Shown here piece after piece: positions 8,534 to 16,634 of a DNA stretch of 40,359 nucleotides (its first letter is position 1; every line of letters begins with the position of its first letter). The notes below the pieces were generated by a model. It was not told the DNA's origin. It made no database searches and saw nothing but the letters and a program-made list of their open reading frames with translations. Both the position numbers and the translations under genes were made by a program. This DNA comes from JBOFLG01 sp051657745 (lineage in GTDB: Bacteria > Actinomycetota > Actinomycetes > Actinomycetales > Dermatophilaceae): positions 1 through 40,359 of the forward strand of contig JBOFLG010000102.1 of assembly GCA_051657745.1 (NCBI GenBank). The letters are read 5' to 3'.

Positions 8534-9307
8534 GTGGATGACGTACCCGGCAGCGTGGCGCGCCCTACCCGACCGCCCGACCGCATCGAGGTCACCGGCC
8601 CGCTGGCCACCGACGTGTACGACGTGTGGGAGCCGGCGCCAGCCCGAGCCCGCGGCATCACGGTCGCCCTGGTGCACGGCGGGTTCTGGCGCGAGCAGCA
8701 CGACCGCGCCTCCCTGAGCCCGCTCGCCCAGGCTCTGGCCCGCGACGGCTTCCACGTGGCGAACCTCGAATACCCCCGCGTCCGGATGCCGGGTGGTGGC
8801 TGGCCGGGCACCGGAGCGGCGGTGCTGGCCCGGGCCGAGTCTGTGCATGTCGACCCCGACCTGCCCGGCCGCGTCGTGGTGGTCGGCCACTCGGCCGGCG
8901 GGCACCTCGCGCTCTGGCTGGCCTCTGCCGGGCGCGCGCCGTGGCTTACCGGGGTGCTTGCGCTCGCCCCCGCTGCCGACCTCGGCGAGGTCGACCGGCT
9001 CGGCCTGAGCGACGGGGCTGCGCGTGCGCTCCTCGGAGCCGCGCCCGACGACGCACCGCAGGCCTGGGCCGATGCCGACCCGGCCCGCCAGCGCCTGGAG
9101 GTGCCGACCGTCATCCTCACCGGGGATGCCGACACGGTGCTGCCCGCATCGGTGGTCGAGAAGTACCTCGCGAGCCGGGGCGCGGCCGAACCGCTGCACA
9201 CTGCGGTCGCGCGGGGCGCCGGCCACCTGGATCTCGTCGACCCGGCGCGCAGCGCCTACTTACTCCTCCTCGCCGAGGTCGAAGAACTCACCCTCCGCAC
9301 GCACTGA
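8534..9307 (+). CDS. Alpha/beta hydrolase (BD-FAE / kynurenine-formamidase-like)
   Basis: A roughly 257-residue esterase-type hydrolase. Seen: oxyanion-hole motif LVHGGFWREQHD, nucleophile elbow VVVGHSAGGHLALWLA (Ser), acid in LTGDADTVLP and catalytic His in GAGHLDLVDP near the C-terminus. The HGGxW motif and length resemble the BD-FAE/kynurenine formamidase subgroup; substrate not predictable. Several GTG codons (8525, 8534, 8564) could start it and none has a clear ribosome site; 8534 is a compromise. It precedes the first ArsA-like ATPase gene by 24 nt on the same strand. Confidence 0.8.
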   Translation: MDDVPGSVARPTRPPDRIEVTGPLATDVYDVWEPAPARARGITVALVHGGFWREQHDRASLSPLAQALARDGFHVANLEYPRVRMPGGGWPGTGAAVLARAESVHVDPDLPGRVVVVGHSAGGHLALWLASAGRAPWLTGVLALAPAADLGEVDRLGLSDGAARALLGAAPDDAPQAWADADPARQRLEVPTVILTGDADTVLPASVVEKYLASRGAAEPLHTAVARGAGHLDLVDPARSAYLLLLAEVEELTLRTH

Positions 9308-9331
9308 CCGCACCGCACCTACCCTGGTCGG

Positions 9332-10345
9332 ATGACGATGACCCCCCTTTCCCGCGCCGTCGATGGCGTGCGCCTGCACGTCGTCACCGGCAAGGGCGGA
9401 GTCGGCAAGACCACGGTGGCCGGTGCCCTGGCGCTCGCCCTCACCCGCCGGGGCCGACGGGTGCTGCTGATCGAGGTTGAGAACCGCCAGGGCGTCAGTC
9501 AACTCTTCGATGTGCCGCCGCTGGGCATCGCCGAGGTGCGCTTGGTGAGCGACGACTCTGGCGGCGAGTTGTGGGGGCTCTCGGTCGACGCGAAGGCGGC
9601 GCTGTTGGAGTACCTGCAGACGTTCTACAAGCTCGGCCGGGCCGGCGGTGCGCTGGAACGGTTCGGTGTCGTGGACTTCGCCACCACCATCGCGCCCGGT
9701 GTTCGGGACGTGTTGATCACCGGCAAGGTGTACGAGGCGGTCACCCGCACCTCCGGTCGACGCCGGGGAAAGGGCGAGTTGGTCTGGGATGCCGTGGTGC
9801 TCGACGCGCCACCCACCGGTCGAGTCACCCGCTTCCTCAACGTCAACAGCGAGGTGGCCGGCCTCGCGCGAGTCGGCCCGATTCATACTCAGGCCCAGGC
9901 GATCACCCGGATGTTGACCGACGGCCGCAGCGTGGTGCACGTGGTCACGCTGCTCGAAGAGATGCCGGTTCAGGAGACCGCGGATGCCGTGGCCGAACTC
10001 GCCGCAGCCGGCATCCACCTTGGCGCCGCCATCGTCAACCAGGTGCGCGAGCCGTTCAGCGACGAAGGAATCCTCGCCGCGGCAACTGCAGACGAGGATG
10101 CCGTGGCCGCTCGGGTCCGCTCCGACCTCGCCGCGGCGGGCGTGCGTGCCTCGACCCGCACGATCACCGGACTCCTCGACCAGGCGCGAGCCCACGTCGC
10201 CAGGGTGGCGCTCGAACGCGACCTCGGCGGTGATGTCGCGGCGCTCGGGTTGCCCCGGGTAGATCTCCCGGCGCTCGCCGACGGTGTGGAGCAGGGCGGA
10301 ATCGCGGTGCTCGCCGGTGAGTTCGCCGAGCAGGGTCTGCAATGA
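9332..10345 (+). CDS. ArsA/GET3-like ATPase, first subunit (Rv3679 type)
   Basis: A 337-residue P-loop ATPase of the anion-transporting ATPase family. The deviant Walker A motif GKGGVGKTT is at about residues 25-33, with the intradimer signature lysine (first K), and the DAPPTGR switch II-type motif lies in the middle. It overlaps the next gene by ATGA (10342-10345), so the pair is made together; in M. tuberculosis the homologous pair Rv3679-Rv3680 forms a complex and has been linked to tolerance of reactive products of glycerol metabolism rather than arsenic. No arsB or arsenic regulator is present here, so the role is inferred from that synteny. ATG 9332 or 9338 may start it. Confidence 0.88.
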   Translation: MTMTPLSRAVDGVRLHVVTGKGGVGKTTVAGALALALTRRGRRVLLIEVENRQGVSQLFDVPPLGIAEVRLVSDDSGGELWGLSVDAKAALLEYLQTFYKLGRAGGALERFGVVDFATTIAPGVRDVLITGKVYEAVTRTSGRRRGKGELVWDAVVLDAPPTGRVTRFLNVNSEVAGLARVGPIHTQAQAITRMLTDGRSVVHVVTLLEEMPVQETADAVAELAAAGIHLGAAIVNQVREPFSDEGILAAATADEDAVAARVRSDLAAAGVRASTRTITGLLDQARAHVARVALERDLGGDVAALGLPRVDLPALADGVEQGGIAVLAGEFAEQGLQ

Positions 10346-11595
10346 CCCCGGCCGACGGGCGGGGGTCATCCGCTCCACGACCGGTGGATATCGACGGCCT
10401 GCTCGCCGACCCGAACACCGGAATCCTCGTCTGCTGCGGTGCCGGTGGCGTGGGCAAGACCACCACCGCCGCGGCACTCGCACTCCGAGCGGCCGAGTCC
10501 GGGCGGCGGGTGGTCGTGCTCACGATCGACCCCGCCCGTCGGCTGGCCCAGAGCCTGGGCCTCACCGAACTCGACAACACTCCTCGGCCCGTCCCTGGTA
10601 TCGGCGCCGAGACCGGAGGCAGCCTGGACGCGATGATGCTCGACATGAAGCGCACCTTCGACGAGGTGGTGCTCGCGCACTCCACACCCGACAAGGCCGA
10701 ACAGATCCTGGCTAACCCGTTCTACCAAGTCGTGTCGAGCAGCTTCGCCGGCACCCAGGAGTACATGGCAATGGAGAAGCTCGGGCAGCTGCGCGCGCAG
10801 GCCGAACACGACGGGTCCTGGGATCTCATCGTTGTCGACACTCCGCCCTCGCGGTCGGCGCTGGACTTCCTCGACGCACCGACACGGCTGGGGTCCTTCC
10901 TCGATGGCCGCTTCATCCGGCTCCTCATGGCTCCGGCACGCGCCGGCGGCCGAGCCGGGCTGCGGGTCTTCTCGTTCGGCGCCAGCCTGGCCGCCACGAC
11001 GGTGTCGCGGGTGCTCGGCACCCAACTGCTCACTGACGTGCAAACCTTCATCGCAGCGCTCGACACGATGTTCGGCGGGTTCCGCGAACGCGCCGACGTC
11101 ACCTATGCCCTGCTCCAAGACCCGACCACGTCGTTCGTCGTGGTGGCCACCCCCGAGCGCGACGCAATGCGCGAGGCGGCCTATTTCGTCGAGCGCCTGA
11201 CGAGTGAACGGATGCCGCTGGCCGGCGTCGTCGTCAACCGGGTACAGACCCTTGCCGCGCCGGCCCTGAGCGGCGCACGCGCCGCCGCGGCCGCCGAGCA
11301 ACTCACCGAGTCCGAGCCGTCGACCGGCGCGCGGCGTGGAACCCGCATCCGTCGCCGTCCGTCTGGCGCTTCGGGCCAGGAGCCACCCCTGCGCCCCGCC
11401 GGCTCTCCCGGACAGACCGCAGCGCTGCTCCGCCTGCACGCCGACCTGGCCGCCGCCGCCGCCCGGCACGACGGGTACGTGCGACGGTTCGCGGCCAGCC
11501 ACCCCGGAATCTCGATGTCGATGGTGCCAGCGGCTGCCACCGATATCCACGACCTCGGCGGTCTTCGCACCATTGGGACCGCGCTCACCTCGTAA
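10342..11595 (+). CDS. ArsA/GET3-like ATPase, second subunit (Rv3680 type)
   Basis: A 417-residue paralogue of the preceding gene and its presumed partner. Seen: the P-loop CCGAGGVGKTTTAAALAL near residues 32-49, and VVDTPPSRSALDFLDAP in the middle, the switch motif of the Get3/ArsA fold. A low-complexity, Arg/Ala/Pro-rich stretch around residues 310-355 interrupts the C-terminal half. The ATG overlaps the upstream stop by 4 nt. After the stop there is a strong nested hairpin before the convergent whiB gene. Confidence 0.88.
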   Translation: MTPADGRGSSAPRPVDIDGLLADPNTGILVCCGAGGVGKTTTAAALALRAAESGRRVVVLTIDPARRLAQSLGLTELDNTPRPVPGIGAETGGSLDAMMLDMKRTFDEVVLAHSTPDKAEQILANPFYQVVSSSFAGTQEYMAMEKLGQLRAQAEHDGSWDLIVVDTPPSRSALDFLDAPTRLGSFLDGRFIRLLMAPARAGGRAGLRVFSFGASLAATTVSRVLGTQLLTDVQTFIAALDTMFGGFRERADVTYALLQDPTTSFVVVATPERDAMREAAYFVERLTSERMPLAGVVVNRVQTLAAPALSGARAAAAAEQLTESEPSTGARRGTRIRRRPSGASGQEPPLRPAGSPGQTAALLRLHADLAAAAARHDGYVRRFAASHPGISMSMVPAAATDIHDLGGLRTIGTALTS

Positions 11596-11693
11596 CCTTC
11601 GCCGACCCACCACACCCCCGGCCGATTCGCCCGTGAGGCTGCCGAGGGTGCCAGGTGTGACCGCGCAAGGGCCAACCCCCGCAGCGAGGACAG

Positions 11694-11769
11694 CCCTCGG
11701 TGGGGCCGGCGCATCTCGTGGCTGCAGGGGGTGCCACGAGACGTGTGCAGAGTTCGGCCCCACCGAGGG
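11694..11769. terminator. Nested inverted repeat between the ArsA-like pair and whiB
   Basis: An outer 15-bp perfect inverted repeat (11694-11708 pairs with 11755-11769) encloses an inner 9-bp perfect one (TCTCGTGGC at 11714-11722 with GCCACGAGA at 11733-11741). It fills the convergent 185-nt space, so a bidirectional terminator is the simplest reading; no T-tract is present. Confidence 0.55.
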
Positions 11770-11780
11770 TGGTCCTGAGG

Positions 11781-12104
11781 TCAGGCGATAGCGCTCCGTG
11801 CCGAACCGGTCTTCGCCGAGGCCAGCACTGCGGCCCAGGAAACAACATCGGGGCGGCGCCGGAGCAGAGCGCGACGCTCGCGCTCAGTCATCCCGCCCCA
11901 CACGCCGAACTCGGTGCGGTTGTCGAGGGCATCAGCAAGGCACTCGGCCACCACTGGACAGCCTCGGCAAATGAGTTTGGCGCTGCGCTGGGCCTTGCCC
12001 TGCACGAAGAGCGCATCGGGGTCGGCACCCGCACATCGGCCCTGGTTCGCCCAGTCACCGACCCAGATCGACTCCGCGTCGCCAGTCTCGGCAGCGATCG
12101 TCAT
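11781..12104 (-). CDS. WhiB-family iron-sulfur regulator (WhiB4-like)
   Basis: A 107-residue WhiB-like protein. Four cysteines expected to hold a redox-sensitive 4Fe-4S cluster are present: one in QGRCAGADP and three in ICRGCPVVAEC (C-X2-C-X5-C), followed by the G[VI]WGG turn (FGVWGGMTERER) and a basic C-terminal DNA-binding tail (ERRALLRRRP). Its place between the ArsA-like pair and a PonA2-type PBP is that of whiB4 (Rv3681c) in M. tuberculosis, a redox-responsive regulator. It is divergent from the PBP gene across 247 nt (12105-12351), where I see no clear coding sequence; both promoters should lie there. Confidence 0.93.
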   Translation of the reverse strand: MTIAAETGDAESIWVGDWANQGRCAGADPDALFVQGKAQRSAKLICRGCPVVAECLADALDNRTEFGVWGGMTERERRALLRRRPDVVSWAAVLASAKTGSARSAIA

Positions 12105-12351
12105 CCCGTCACCATCTTTCGTTGTTCGCGGTCGTCTCGCTCGAAGTCCCCTGAGCCTTCGACCTGCGAAAACCGTAGGGATTCCGGGTGGGGCCGGGCC
12201 ATCGTCCGAACCGGTCGAGCCCAGGGCCGAACGGCCGAGTCAGTTCTATGGACGAACGGACGATGCACAGCCGCGGGAAAGGCCTTCATGGACGCGTCAG
12301 TCGGGCTGCCTCAGCGTCGGAGTGCCCCCCATCAGGCGTTACGCTGGTGCG

Positions 12352-14808
12352 ATGAAGGGTCACCCCCAGAACGTGGCTGCTGTGCTCCGTCTGCTACTCG
12401 GCTTCGTGGTGCTCAGCGCCGTCGCTGGCCTGCTGATGGCTGGTCTGGCCATCCCGGCCGTGGGTGCGGCGGGGGAAGCCGCCAAGGGTGGGGTCGGGTT
12501 CTTCGACAACCTTCCCAGCGACCTCGCATTGTCGCCGCTGGCCCAGCAGTCCCGCATCCTGGATGCCGACGGCAAGGTCATCGCCAACCCGTACGACGAG
12601 AATCGCATCATCGTGCCGTTGGCCAAGATTTCGAAGAACATGCAGAACGCACAGATCGCCATCGAAGACTCGCGGTTCTACAACCACAGTGGGCTCGACC
12701 CGCGCGGCTTCACCCGGGCAATCCTCTCCAACTTCCAGGGTGGCGATACCCAAGGGGCATCGACGATCACGCAGCAATACGTCAAAGTGACCCAGGTCGA
12801 CGAGGCCAACCGACGCGGCGACGACGCAGCCATCAAGGCTGCCACCGAAGAGAGCATCGCTCGTAAGTTGCAGGAGTTGAAGTACGCAGTCAAGGTCGAG
12901 GAGAACTACACGAAGGAGCAGATCCTCGAGGGCTACCTCAACTTGGTCTACTACGGCGACCAGGCCTACGGGGTCGAGGCTGCCGCGCTTAACTACTTCG
13001 GCGTCAGCGCACAAAAGCTCGACATTAACCAGTCAGCGCTACTCGCCGGCATCGTGCAGTTGCCCACGCAATACAACCCGGCAATCAATCCCGAGGACTC
13101 CCAACGGCGGCGCGACCAGGTGCTGAACAGGATGCAGGCGCTCGGCTTCGCGACCGCCGAGCAGGTGGCCGCAGCCAAGAAGATTCCAGTCACGGCGATG
13201 ATCAAGAAGAAGCCGGTGAAGGGCACCTGCTTCCGCTCGCCGCAGCCGTACTTCTGCGCCTACGTCATGGAATGGGCACAGAAGTCGCCACAGATGGCCG
13301 CACTGGGCAAAACACCGGCCGAACGACTCAAGCTGATCAACCAGGGTGGGCTCACCATCCGCACCACCCTCAAGCCGTCGATGCAGAAGGCGGCCCAGCA
13401 GGAGTTGATCAAGGGGGTCACCATTGGAAACAAGCAGAACCTTGGTGGCGCCGTGTCGATCGTCGAGCCAGGCACCGGCAAGGTTCTCGCGATGGCCCAA
13501 GCCAACGACTTCCAGAAGTACCAAACCAATCTCAGTGTTGACCAGAAGTACGGCGGCGGCCCGTTCGGTTACCAGATTGGTTCGACCGCGAAAATCTGGG
13601 CCCTTACCGAGGCCCTGGAGCGCGGGATGCCGCTCGAGTCCACGCTCACGATTCCGCAGGTAACCCAGGAAACGCCGATGGTGTTCACCCAAAACCAGAT
13701 CCGCGACAGGTGCGGCTTCGGTGAGCGTGAATACAAGGTGACTAACGACTATCAGACCGGCGGCACACTGACCTTCCGGAAGGCGATTACCGACTCGTCC
13801 AACCCATATTTCGTCAAGCTCAACCTCCAGCTTGGCGCCTGCTCCGTGCGCGACACCATGTTCAAGATGGGCCTCCACCGCGCCGACGGCAAGCCCATTT
13901 CCGACAGCCTGTCCGGTATCGCCCTCGGCGCGGGAGAGTCCACGCCGCTGAGTGTGGCGAGTTCAGTCGCCACCCTTGCCGCCAGCGGCAAGTACTGCGA
14001 ACCCAACCCGGTCGTCTCGATCACGACCGCGGACCGCAAGGAGATCAGGATCCCCGGCCCACAGTGCAAGCAGGTGATTTCGCCTGACGTCGCTGCCGGG
14101 GTTACCAACCTCCTGCAGAGCGTAGTTCGGGATGGTCCGGTCAAACGGGTGCTGAACAGCGGCTCTCGGCCAGTCGCCGGCAAAACCGGCACCACCGACA
14201 ACCAGAACCAGTTGTGGTTCTCGGGGTACACCCCACAGTTCGCAATGGTCGTCTGGGTCGGCAACCTTGAGGCAAGTAAGAACAGCAAACTCCAGTCGCT
14301 CCGTGGAAAGTGTTTCGGCACCTATGGCTGCCCCAGCCGGATCTTCGGCTCCACGGTGGCCGCGCCGATGTGGAGTTCGATCTTCAAGAAGGTCACCGTC
14401 GGCATGCCGGTGAAGCAGTTCTCCGGCCCGTCGGATACGATCCGGCGCGGCAACCTCGACCCGCTGCCGAACGTGATCGGCCGAGGAAGTCGGGACGCGG
14501 CAGGAATTTTGTCGCGGGCGGGTTTCGCAAGCCATATCGAGAGCCGGGTCGACTCAGCCCAGCCGAGTGGCACGGTGGTCTTCACCAGTCCGGCTGGCTC
14601 GGCGCTCAAGGGCACCGACGTCGGGCTCTACATCTCGACCGGCCAGGTGCCAGCGCAACAGCCACCGCCCGCCCAGATCCCGCCCGGCCCATACGGGACG
14701 GGCACACCCGCCAACCAGCCCGGCGCACCCGCCAACCAACCCGGCACACCAGACAAGCCACGCAGACCAGACAACAAACCGGAGGACCGGCCGCGCGACC
14801 GCGGATGA
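12352..14808 (+). CDS. Bifunctional penicillin-binding protein with PASTA domain (PonA2-like)
   Basis: Class A PBP that polymerises and cross-links peptidoglycan outside the membrane. In 818 residues: one N-terminal membrane anchor (about 11-40), GT51 transglycosylase with catalytic Glu105 in IEDSRFYNHSG, transpeptidase with S411-T-A-K414, S482-S-N484 and K611-T-G-T, one PASTA domain (about 705-765), and a Pro-rich tail containing short repeats of the type PANQPG. The layout and position beside whiB match mycobacterial PonA2. A TACGCT word at 12340-12345 lies 6 nt before the ATG, which would fit a leaderless mRNA; there is no good ribosome site. Codon use is less GC-rich than in neighbours. 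It is a core enzyme, separate from the class B PBP of the clavam cluster. Confidence 0.94.
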   Translation: MKGHPQNVAAVLRLLLGFVVLSAVAGLLMAGLAIPAVGAAGEAAKGGVGFFDNLPSDLALSPLAQQSRILDADGKVIANPYDENRIIVPLAKISKNMQNAQIAIEDSRFYNHSGLDPRGFTRAILSNFQGGDTQGASTITQQYVKVTQVDEANRRGDDAAIKAATEESIARKLQELKYAVKVEENYTKEQILEGYLNLVYYGDQAYGVEAAALNYFGVSAQKLDINQSALLAGIVQLPTQYNPAINPEDSQRRRDQVLNRMQALGFATAEQVAAAKKIPVTAMIKKKPVKGTCFRSPQPYFCAYVMEWAQKSPQMAALGKTPAERLKLINQGGLTIRTTLKPSMQKAAQQELIKGVTIGNKQNLGGAVSIVEPGTGKVLAMAQANDFQKYQTNLSVDQKYGGGPFGYQIGSTAKIWALTEALERGMPLESTLTIPQVTQETPMVFTQNQIRDRCGFGEREYKVTNDYQTGGTLTFRKAITDSSNPYFVKLNLQLGACSVRDTMFKMGLHRADGKPISDSLSGIALGAGESTPLSVASSVATLAASGKYCEPNPVVSITTADRKEIRIPGPQCKQVISPDVAAGVTNLLQSVVRDGPVKRVLNSGSRPVAGKTGTTDNQNQLWFSGYTPQFAMVVWVGNLEASKNSKLQSLRGKCFGTYGCPSRIFGSTVAAPMWSSIFKKVTVGMPVKQFSGPSDTIRRGNLDPLPNVIGRGSRDAAGILSRAGFASHIESRVDSAQPSGTVVFTSPAGSALKGTDVGLYISTGQVPAQQPPPAQIPPGPYGTGTPANQPGAPANQPGTPDKPRRPDNKPEDRPRDRG

Positions 14809-14832
14809 CGTGGGTGGCTTGAGCCCCACGTC
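14807..14832 (+). terminator. Hairpin at the PBP stop codon
   Basis: 8-bp perfect inverted repeat GACGTGGG / CCCACGTC with a 10-nt loop that begins within the TGA stop (14806-14808). It lies in the convergent gap to the GatB/YqeY gene. No T-tract. Confidence 0.42.
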
Positions 14833-14909
14833 GCTGCGCGCGCATCGGGACCAACCCGGCGGGCTGCATCCGGCAGAGGTAGCAGGGTGCTCTTGCCGCG
14901 GTCACGTGG

Positions 14910-15371
14910 TCATCGCGCGGAAAGCACCCTGCGCACGATCGCCGCGACCCGCCCGCCATCGGCCCGGCCGGCCACCTCGGCCTGCGCCGCTTTCATCACC
15001 TGCCCCATCTGCGGCATCCCGGTCGCACCGATCGCGGCGACGGCACGGTCAACGACCACGAGCAGTTCGTCATCGGTGAGTTGGGCCGGCAGGTAGCCCT
15101 CGAGCACGGTCAGCTCGGCATCCTCGCGGTCGGCCAGCTCGGCACGCGCGGCATCCCGATAGGCACGCGACGCCTCCGTGCGCTTCTTCGCCTCCTTGCC
15201 GATGACCTGCAGCACCTCGTCATCACTGAGCGCGCGCGCCTTGTCCCCGGCGACCTCCGCCGTGGTCACCGCAGTGAGGACCATCCGCAGCGTGCCCGAG
15301 CGCACCGAGTCACGAGCCCGCATTGCGTCGTGAAGGTCGCGCTGAAGCCGGATCTTGAGCGAGTCGGTCAT
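14910..15371 (-). CDS. GatB/YqeY-domain protein
   Basis: A 153-residue protein consisting of the YqeY domain, also found as the C-terminal tail domain of the GatB amidotransferase subunit, where it contacts tRNA. Seen: MTDSLKIRLQRDLHDAMRAR at the start, an Ala/Glu-rich helical first half with VIGKEAKKRTEA, then LEGYLPAQLTDDEL and MGQVMKAAQAEVAGRADG, all family hallmarks. The role of free-standing YqeY is not settled. ATG 15371 is chosen because the conserved domain begins there; the longer frame to 15566 would run antisense through the phosphoesterase gene. Confidence 0.92.
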   Translation of the reverse strand: MTDSLKIRLQRDLHDAMRARDSVRSGTLRMVLTAVTTAEVAGDKARALSDDEVLQVIGKEAKKRTEASRAYRDAARAELADREDAELTVLEGYLPAQLTDDELLVVVDRAVAAIGATGMPQMGQVMKAAQAEVAGRADGGRVAAIVRRVLSAR

Positions 15372-15430
15372 GCCGCCAGTGTGGCACCGGCGCTGCGAGA
15401 TACCGTCGGCGGATTTGAAAGGATGGCCCG

Positions 15431-16399
15431 ATGGAGGGTGTCGCACGAACGGTAGTCCGCGCGGTGGGTGGGCTTGCCGTCGCTGGTGCCGTCGGCGTTG
15501 CCTATGCGGCGGCGGTGGAGCGCACCTGGTTCGCCCTTCGCCGGTTCGCCGTTCCGGTACTGCCACCAGGGTCTGCGCCGGTCCGGGTGTTGCAGATCTC
15601 AGACCTGCACCTGACGCCCGGCCAGGCCGGAAAGATCGCCTGGGTGCGAGCGCTCGCCGACCTTGAGCCGGACTTCGTCGTCAACTCCGGCGACAACCTC
15701 GCTCACGTCGATGCGGTGCCGCCACTACTTCGGGCGATGGAACCACTTCTCGAACGACCGGGTGCCTTCGTGCTCGGCTCCAACGACTACTTCGGCCCGG
15801 TGCTGAAGAACCCGGCGCGGTATCTCACCAGGCGGCACGCCGATCCGCCACCCCGGCGCATCGACTTACCCGTCGCCCAGCTCATCGACGGCCTGCAGGC
15901 CGGTGGGTGGGCCGACCTGAACAACGCCCGGTCGCTCGTCACGATGGGCGGCCATCACGTCGAGTTGGTCGGGGTCAACGACCCGCACATCGAGTTCGAC
16001 CGGTACGCCGAGGTCGCCGGCCCGGCGTGTACCGATGCCGCGCTGACGGTTGGGCTTACCCATGCGCCGTACCAGCGCGTGCTCGACGCGATGGTGGCCG
16101 ACGGCGCGTCGTTAGTGCTGGCGGGACACACCCACGGCGGCCAGTTGGCCGTGCCGTTCTGGGGTGCGCTCGTCACCAACAGCGACCTCGACACTGGCCG
16201 CGCCAAGGGTGTGTCGCGGTGGTGGCCCGGAGCGGGGCGGGCCGGGCGGAACGGTGGCGCGGCGCCGTCATCCGCCGCTCCGGGGCATGCGGCATGGCTG
16301 CACGTGTCGGCCGGCCTGGGCACCTCGCCGTACGCCCCGGTGCGCTTTGCCTGCCGGCCGGAGGCGACCCTGCTCACGTTGGTGGCACGCGACGCCTGA
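15431..16399 (+). CDS. Metallophosphoesterase, YkuE/Rv3683 type
   Basis: A 322-residue calcineurin-like phosphoesterase with an N-terminal hydrophobic anchor (about residues 8-30). Metal ligands are visible in order: ISDLHL, VNSGDN, GSNDYF in place of the common GNHE/D motif, LTHAPYQ and AGHTHGGQ. It therefore has a full dinuclear metal site, with a slightly unusual third motif that is common in this subgroup. Substrate unknown. The gene precedes tRNA-Pro as in mycobacteria, and marks the right edge of the conserved core block in this window. Confidence 0.9.
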   Translation: MEGVARTVVRAVGGLAVAGAVGVAYAAAVERTWFALRRFAVPVLPPGSAPVRVLQISDLHLTPGQAGKIAWVRALADLEPDFVVNSGDNLAHVDAVPPLLRAMEPLLERPGAFVLGSNDYFGPVLKNPARYLTRRHADPPPRRIDLPVAQLIDGLQAGGWADLNNARSLVTMGGHHVELVGVNDPHIEFDRYAEVAGPACTDAALTVGLTHAPYQRVLDAMVADGASLVLAGHTHGGQLAVPFWGALVTNSDLDTGRAKGVSRWWPGAGRAGRNGGAAPSSAAPGHAAWLHVSAGLGTSPYAPVRFACRPEATLLTLVARDA

Positions 16400-16504
16400 G
16401 GTGAACGCGCGGGGCGCGGCCGGGACCACCCCGGCCGATTTCAGATGCCGGACACGCGTCGGCTATCCTCGGGACGCACCGCTCCCCTGGAGTGGCGCCT
16501 GCCA

Positions 16505-16579
<75 letters not shown>

Positions 16580-16611
16580 TCTGTCACCTGAAGGTGTCGG
16601 CACTGCTCGGC

Positions 16612-16634
16612 GAGCCCTATGGGCTCTATTTTCT
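16612..16634 (+). terminator. Rho-independent terminator of tRNA-Pro
   Basis: 6-bp stem GAGCCC / GGGCTC with a 3-nt loop, followed by TATTTTCT. It begins 34 nt after the tRNA and overlaps the last codons of the convergent PBP gene. It is the only T-rich terminator seen in the window. Confidence 0.75.

Noticed and set aside
9332..11595. ArsA-like pair as an arsenic-resistance operon
   Set aside because: No arsB, arsC or arsR gene is present; position and pairing match Rv3679-Rv3680.
14882..14932. Inverted repeat GCAGGGTGCT / AGCACCCTGC after the PonA2-like gene
   Set aside because: The arms are about 31 nt apart and one lies inside the GatB/YqeY coding end; the hairpin at 14807-14832 is the better terminator.
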